Below are positions 57,866-64,000 of a stretch of DNA of 64,000 bases, piece after piece. Positions within the stretch are counted from its first letter, which is position 1; each line of letters opens with the position of its first letter. The stretch comes from Anseranas semipalmata (Eukaryota; Chordata; Aves; Anseriformes; Anseranatidae), in the NCBI GenBank assembly GCA_013399115.1, contig VXAA01000894.1, positions 464,668-528,667 on the forward strand, written 5' to 3'. Below the pieces are notes generated by a model. It was not told the origin of the DNA and did no database searches. It worked only from the letters and a program-made list of their open reading frames with translations. The position numbers were made by a program, and so were the translations under genes.

Positions 57866-59367
57866 TTACGTTTTACTGTTAGATACGGGGACACTTCTTT
57901 AAATGTGGCTACTGTGCTGGATATGGGATAAGTGTTCAGCATACAAGTGATTTGTGTCTAAAAGGATAGGGGGAAAGTTCATAGATGTGGAGAGAAAACA
58001 GATGGATAGCTCTTGAGCTGGATTGAAACAGTGCTGAGGCCATCAGCAAAGCATTGCCTAATGCTGAGTTCTTAGAAACAGGTCTTCATATAGTCTTTGT
58101 GGGTAAACAGGATCACATTAAAAAACTAGACCCCCCATTAATGTCTCCTCAAAATGCAAACATTTTACAGAACTCTGGCATTTGGCTAACACCCAAAGGT
58201 AAAAAGAATATTCTTTGCTATATTCCTTGTTGTATCTGTTCAGAAAAGCTAATTGGTATTTTGATTTTCTTTTAATAAACAATACACTGGATAAATAATA
58301 CATGGGACAAAATTCATCTCTGATGTAATTCCATTAGAACAGCTTGGCAATAGTGAAGTAATATAAGGGGTGCATTTGGTAGGTAAAATTTGCATACTGT
58401 CTCACAAGGACTTGATGTTTTTTGAGCTGTGTAATTGGGAACCAAACAATTACTACAATAGGTCAACAACCGTCTATTCCATGAAGTGCACACCATATTG
58501 TTAGAGAAATTATAGGTGGTTTTCCATGCCACTGCACAGTGCTTTGTGAGATTAAGCAAGGTCACGGAATATGAAAAGCTGGAAAAGCTTGTGATGCCTT
58601 TATCTCTGCAAATGCATTTTCATCATGAATTTTAGCACTGTAATTTTCGATGTAATTCTTTTCTTGCTAGTTCTATTTTCAAAGTGTTTTAAAGAATCTC
58701 CTCTTGCAACATTGTTTGCTACTGAAGCAAAATATGTGGATCTCCTAGTGAAAGAAGAATTTTACAAGATAATGTTTTTCAGTCTCCTAACATTGTCAGT
58801 CCCTCATACATCAGTAATCTTATCCTACTCCTGGCTGTATGAAAAGACCAAGTAGCAGGAGAGACTTGTCCTAGGCCTAGAAGAATTCTCTTCTTTCAAT
58901 CTGTTCTCTCAAAAATTGGACAAGTTCATTCATGACAAAATTCAATATGTGTTGGTAGACTGCAACCAGGAATGAATATATCCATATATTTTCATTCTTA
59001 GGGAATTTTCTCAAGATAAGCAAGTATTTTACACTTTTGCGGTCATGTTGTTGAAAAGTCAAGAAAGAAGTAATGATAAACTAAAACAGGAAGAATCAGG
59101 AAGTAAATAGTAAGAAAAAAGGGATACATTAGAATGGCTCATAATGTTTATCATTTCTACAGAAAAAATAAATAGGCATCTAACAAAAAAAAGGAAGAAT
59201 AATGTTCTAATTGATTTCTGTGTGTCATTATTCAATTTTCATTATATGTTTCTTATTTCTGTCTGGGGAATGCAAAACAGCAAATTGAACTTAAGATTTG
59301 GAATTAAAGCAGAAAGATCTGTCTGGAGTGCAGTCTGGATTGTGAGAAAGGTGGCTGTTCAGAAAAA

Positions 59368-59390
59368 AATAATAATAATAATAATAATAA
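59368..59390. repeat. (AAT)n microsatellite
   Basis: Between seven and eight uninterrupted AAT units follow a short A run. Confidence 0.93.
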
Positions 59391-60833
59391 GACCATATCT
59401 GCTTTTACCTTTATGAAAAAATATAAAAAATCTCTTTCATTTTTACTATCTTGACTTTACACCCAAACCTGAATTTTGTTCTGAAGAAACAAACATGATT
59501 TTTGATGAACAAGAAGATTGAGTTTTACTTGTGAAGATCTTAAGTTGAAATTGGGCTAGGTATGATGCACAAAGACCTCAAGTTGTGTATTTTGGTCACA
59601 AGGAAGTAAACAGCATTTTTTTTATTTGTAACATTAGAAGCTGTAGTCTAAAAATCAAAGGGTGGCTAACAAATAATCAGCTGTAAGGAACATAGTATCA
59701 GTGTGACAGTATCTCCCAACAAGATAAGGAACTACTTTGCGTACTGATCATGTTGTAAGGAGTACTGATCGAGCACAGTCAAGCTTCATCTGGCTAATAA
59801 TTTATACGGAATCTATTTCACAATAAAAGGTAAAGATTGTTGGTTTAGCATTGACATAACATGCCATGTTTTAGCACCCAACATAGAATTCAAATAATGT
59901 GTAAAACATGGTTTACATAGGATCTTGAGTGCAAAGTATTTGCCCAAATAGAGTATACTTTTAGCAAGCCCATCTGTTTCTGGCAAGAGCTAGTACATGA
60001 GAATTATTCTCATTATTCTGCAGCCCCAGCCCTGGGAAACCCCAGTCCTTTCAATCTTTTGGGCCTCTCTACAGGTGCCATACATAGAAAAGCACAAGAA
60101 GCACAACAGGGAGTTGCAGGTTGACACTTGAGAGCCTTCTACTGATGTGTTAATATTTACTGGAAGACTTTGTCATGGTGGAGCCCACTTCTTGGTTAGG
60201 ATTCTTATGTTCCCGCTGGAGGTTGGAGCACACTGGGTACAAATCTGTAGTGCATCTTCCAGTTGGTTTCATCCTAAAAGAATCCAGCCCATGCACACTA
60301 GAACCCTTCCAAGAGCTGGATGAATAGGTAGGAATGATCAGGGGATTCACTTAAATTCACTACTGCTCTGAAATAAAGAACTAATATAGATGTACCTAAG
60401 ATAATGATGCACTTTTTCTCCATGGGAAAGCAATTGTACTTATCATTTTTTCAGTAAGATTTTACCATATAAATCTTCTTTAATCAATTCTACCCATGCT
60501 TATATACCCTACTCTGGGTCAATGTTGGAGAACTATTCTTTCTTTCAAGTTCATCAGGTATTTGATCCAACTGTTTTTGCTGCCACAAGATCTTTAGACT
60601 CAATGGAAGGGAAATACTGGGAGCAAACAAAATAGGGGAAGAATGGTGGACTGCCATGGGTAAGGAGCAATTCGACTCCATAACCTAAGCGTAATGGCTG
60701 AGGCAGAACGTCAAACAAAATCCAATTCACATAGGGCCAATATTTCTGGGCAATGTGGTTTTCAGCTCTTAACTGTATTCTCCTTCACAGACTTCTTGGA
60801 AAATTTATTCATTCTTATATTTTATATTGTTAT

Positions 60834-60854
60834 AAAAAAAAAAGGGGGGGGGNG
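60834..60854. other. A10-G9 homopolymer junction with one unresolved base
   Basis: Ten A bases are followed by nine G bases, an N at 60853 and a further G. The real length of the G run is uncertain. Confidence 0.92.
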
Positions 60855-62649
60855 CATATTCTTCTTTTTGGCGTTTTAAAAGACACGGTGAAAGCTTACT
60901 TAAACAAACAAGTAAATTTTGTGGATATAAGAAAGATAACACTGAGAGCTACCAAAAAGAAGTCTGCGTAATTCAGTTATTACTTCTATCAACTTTACTT
61001 CCAACAGCAAGAGCAGAATGGATTTCTGAGCTGTGCCAACATTTGCTCAGATTCTGGTAAGTTCATTGCCATGCATACTGTCTCAAAAACTGGGATTCAC
61101 AACGTTGAAAAAGGTCTTTTCTACCAGCATTCCACTGTGGAAGATGAATCTTCCATTAAGCATTCAACATTTTGCATATGAAGACTCTTATATGTTACTT
61201 AATCAGGGAATCGATTCAAAACTTGTTCTTTACACATGGCTGATTGCCTCAATAGATTGTAAGGTATTAAATGTGTGAAATAGTCTATAAAACAGCTCCA
61301 GCCAATTAATCCTAATTTCACAACTCCACAGTAGAGTTTTGAAAGTACCAGCAAATACTTTGGTAGCAACCTTTCTGATATATGTACCGTTTCTGTCAAT
61401 ACCATTTATTACTACTGCTATTTAATTCCTCTCCTATTCAAATTAAATACCTTCCAGTCATTCAAAAACTGAATTATGTTGCTGCTTCCTGCAATTGTCA
61501 CACTAGTTAATTAGCTCTTGGCATGCCTGAGTGTCTGAAGAAATTGGGAAAATGATTTGTAATTGTTCATTGAAGTACAAAGAGGCACTTAAAATAAATA
61601 AAGCCACATAAATGCAGAAGAATAAATGCGTATTTCAACCTAATTTAGGTGAAAGTTTTTATTTTATCAGCAAAAATTAGAAAGGCTCGTTGATTTTATA
61701 TACAAGCTATGTGTTCACCACCTCTGTCTTTACCTGAGCTTATCAAGGTTATAAAACATGCTGAAAACAGTGAAAAAAAATATGTGATTTTATAGAAGCA
61801 AACTGCCAAATAAAATTTTAAAGAGTCCCTCCAATCCAGGCTCTGGCATTAAATTGATTCTCATTGCCAGTTTACATTGTAATTTTATTAATCTGGAGAT
61901 ACGTGAATATTATAGCAGCTGTTACATCAAGATCTGTGAAACCCTCAGCTCCTTGCTCTAGGACATAGATGCTCTTAAGGTGACTTTATAAGTCTTCATA
62001 GGTACAAAGCAGCATTCAAGCTAACCCAAGCAACCAGAAGATAATTTCCTCAAAACCTTCCTTCTGGTAGTCATGGAACTTTAGAAATACAAAAGTAGCA
62101 GATAGCTCTTTTTCATTCCTCATTCTTGTTCCTCAGACTTGTGAGTGCAAAGACACAGCAAGCTTCCAGTGAATCCCAGTGAGTGCTTTTGTCCTACCTG
62201 TTGCACGGGGGATGACAAGGCTTTCATTATCACTCTAAGTAGTGCCATATTTGCAATGGCCATGTCTTATTGTAAACCAATACATAACCAAAGTTAATTT
62301 ACTCAAAGCAGGGAGATTGCACTGATCCAGAATGGGCCAGTTCAGTGTGATCATTGCCTTTACAGGAAATCCCAAAGTACATCATTTTCAAAAGGTGGTT
62401 TATTCCGACTGCTTATTAGATAGCTCATGTTTCCTTTCCTGTGTATTATGCACTATGTGAACAGGAGGAGGAATAGTGTGTATAAGCTGAGACATAAATG
62501 GTTCTTAGGAGATAGAAACTTCGGAAGTCTTGTTGGCTGGTGGCTTGTTGTTTAGCAAATGTTCAGTCTCCCAGGGAGTCACGTATATACAAATGAGGAT
62601 GCCAAGTTCCTTGTTAATGCAGAATTTAATGTACTGCAACAGTGGTGTC

Positions 62650-62661
62650 AGCTAATTAGCT
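62650..62661. promoter_or_regulatory. Palindromic TAATTA homeodomain-type site (candidate)
   Basis: AGCTAATTAGCT is a perfect 12-base palindrome centred on TAATTA, the core bound by many paired or dimeric homeodomain proteins. It is followed by GACAGACCAATAG and CCAATAAAG. Such words occur by chance in AT-rich DNA, so any regulatory role is an inference. Confidence 0.3.
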
Positions 62662-63717
62662 TGACAGACCAATAGATTTTCCAATAAAGCTGATAGTATA
62701 AACCATTCTTTTTTTATTATTTAGATCAGTCATTGTAGCCTTTTGATGAAATTAAAATCAATCCAGAAATAAAGGCTCAGAGTCTGTAGGCATGCTTGTA
62801 ATTTTGGTCACCTCGTCTAAGAATTATCTCTGGCTCACTTCCCTTCAGTGCTTCCCTGCTCACTGTAATTCAGCCTTCTTTGAAAAAAAATAAGCTGCCA
62901 GGGGTGCATGAATGCTCTTAATTTGATCAAGAAAGGCAATGCAGTATGGAAAACAAATTTTCTCAGAGTAGTCATTTCAGATAAATTTCCAGTATTTACA
63001 GTTTAACTTTTTCAGCTAGGAAACTGTCATCTTTTCTAACACTCTAAGTTTGGTCACTCCTACTCTCTCATTTTGGAACAAAATTACTGTACAAAAGATA
63101 GCAAAAACACTTATTATTCACACTCTGTCTATGCTTCAAAGCGTTTTGCAATTTAATCAAAACTTTTATTGCAGTTATTAAGGATCCACTGTATTGTAGT
63201 AGGACTCCAGTGCTACAGTCTAGGCAGATGGGAAGCCGTGATCCGGAGAGAAAATCCATGCAAAGTCTGGATTCTGGGTGCTGTCTGCCCTTCTGTGGTC
63301 CATCTCTGGAGCAAGCTTACCTTGGTCAAATTATAGGCAAAAGCTAGTTATAATAATAATAAAAAATAAACGGAGTATGTGTTGAACATAATAAAAAACA
63401 TAAACTAAACGGGTATGTAATTAAGTAGAGATACAATAAATGACCACAAACAATGTCTATTGTCCATTATCTCTTTATACCATTAGCAGTTGGATTTCAT
63501 CTACATGGCATAGAAAAAATTTTTCAATAGAAGATGTGATGGTTTCACACTGATAGGTAGCTAAGCACCACCATGCCACTCTCTCACTCCCCCTCCTCAA
63601 GAGAACAGGGGGAGAAAATACAATGAAAAAGGCTCTTGGGTTGAGGTGAGGACAGTGAGATTGCTCACCAATCACCATTATAGGCAAAACGGAGTCAGCA
63701 TAGAGAGATTAATATAA

Positions 63718-63723
63718 TTTATT
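63718..63723 (-). promoter_or_regulatory. LTR polyadenylation signal
   Basis: TTTATT on the plus strand is AATAAA on the LTR sense strand. It lies about 185 bases from the LTR 3' terminus. Confidence 0.55.
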
Positions 63724-63851
63724 ACCTATTACTAGCAGAGTAGAACAGTGAGAAACTACCAGCAACCTAAAAACACCTTCCCCCACCCACACTCTCCTAC
63801 CTCCTCTCCCCAAGCACTGCCCCCAAGCACGGCAGCTCCCGCCAGATCCCC

Positions 63852-64000
63852 TGCTCCTGCGTGGGCTCCTCTCCACGGGCTGCAGCTCCGGCCTGGGCCT
63901 GCTCCTGCGGGGGCTCCCATGGGCCGCAGCCTCCTTCAGGCCACATCCACCTGCTCCATGGGGGCTCCTCCATGGCTGCAGCGTGGAGATCTGCTCCGTG
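63852..64000 (-). repeat. Degenerate tandem units within the LTR
   Basis: TGCTCC followed by a GGGCTCC-like phrase recurs at 63852, 63900 and 63952, and another TGCTCC starts at 63992, giving steps of 48, 52 and 40 bases. Each full unit also includes a GGGCTGCAG- or GGCCGCAG-like word. The array probably continues past the window end. Confidence 0.7.

Larger units (their letters stand above)
57866..63534. other. Unique AT-rich sequence, no gene seen
   Basis: No gene or RNA is recognised. A trinucleotide array lies at 59368-59390 and a homopolymer junction with one unresolved base at 60834-60853. The parts 61650-61960 and 62600-62770 have the look of conserved non-coding elements. The A/T-rich stretch 63340-63470 shows nothing further. 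Confidence 0.6.
63535..64000 (-). mobile_element. Avian endogenous retrovirus LTR, cut by the window end
   Basis: The plus strand begins TGTGATGGTTTCACAC, and the next 170 bases align with the solo LTR at 22911, so both belong to one family. On the minus strand this is the 3' end of the LTR. A polyadenylation signal, AATAAA, lies at 63718-63723 (complement) within TTTATTACC. Beyond about 63780 the sequence becomes strongly GC-rich, with repeated TGCTCC...GGGCTCC units. At least 466 bases are present, already longer than the 306-base copy, and the other end lies outside the window. Whether this is a solo LTR or one end of a provirus cannot be told here. Base GAAGA at 63530-63534 is the candidate target duplication to look for on the far side. 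Confidence 0.85.

Noticed and set aside
1..64000. Transfer RNA, ribosomal RNA, mitochondrial insertions and bacterial or phage genes
   Set aside because: No cloverleaf with intact boxes, no rRNA core words, no mitochondrial gene order and no operon-like coding density were seen.

Overview
This window reads as ordinary nuclear DNA from a bird, almost all of it non-coding. The diagnosis rests on repeats. There are three recognisable CR1 LINE copies, with CR1-type reverse transcriptase fragments and the CR1 3' tail built on ATTCTATG units. There are three avian-type endogenous retrovirus LTRs and an older CR1 fossil. Short SINE-like (MIR) traces of the kind that survive in amniote genomes are also present. 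The two TGTGATGG-ended LTRs suggest a neoavian bird; that is an inference from family resemblance, not a species call. There are no bacterial or phage genes, operons, CRISPR arrays or RNA genes that I can support, and no host protein-coding exon that I recognise. The window is therefore either intergenic or inside a very long intron.

Layout. 1-10447: AT-rich unique sequence with a MIR-like trace (2027), a TTTG tract, a poly-C run next to an assembly gap (2832-2862) and a pure ATTTT pentanucleotide array (8391). 10448-11411: a 5'-truncated plus-strand CR1 with 247 codons still open. 11412-22902: unique DNA with MIR-like traces and a GGAGA tract next to a gap. 22906-23221: a short solo LTR with a perfect 5-bp target duplication. 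25348-25920: an ancient minus-strand CR1. 25921-32949: AT-rich sequence, part of which looks like a conserved non-coding element. 32950-34216: a decayed plus-strand CR1. 34217-54910: mostly unique AT-rich DNA, with an interleaved inverted repeat at 41870-41977. 54911-57865: a minus-strand CR1 split by a plus-strand LTR, which is itself split by a second CR1 fragment. 57866-63534: AT-rich unique sequence with further candidate conserved elements. 63535-64000: a minus-strand LTR cut by the window end, with degenerate tandem units in its GC-rich part.

No set of genes works together here. The only coding remnants belong to retrotransposons, and all are broken. I looked for a new biological system and found none I could defend. 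The most informative items are the three-layer nested insertion, the solo LTR with its target-site duplication, the interleaved inverted repeat, and candidate regulatory elements that need cross-species alignment.
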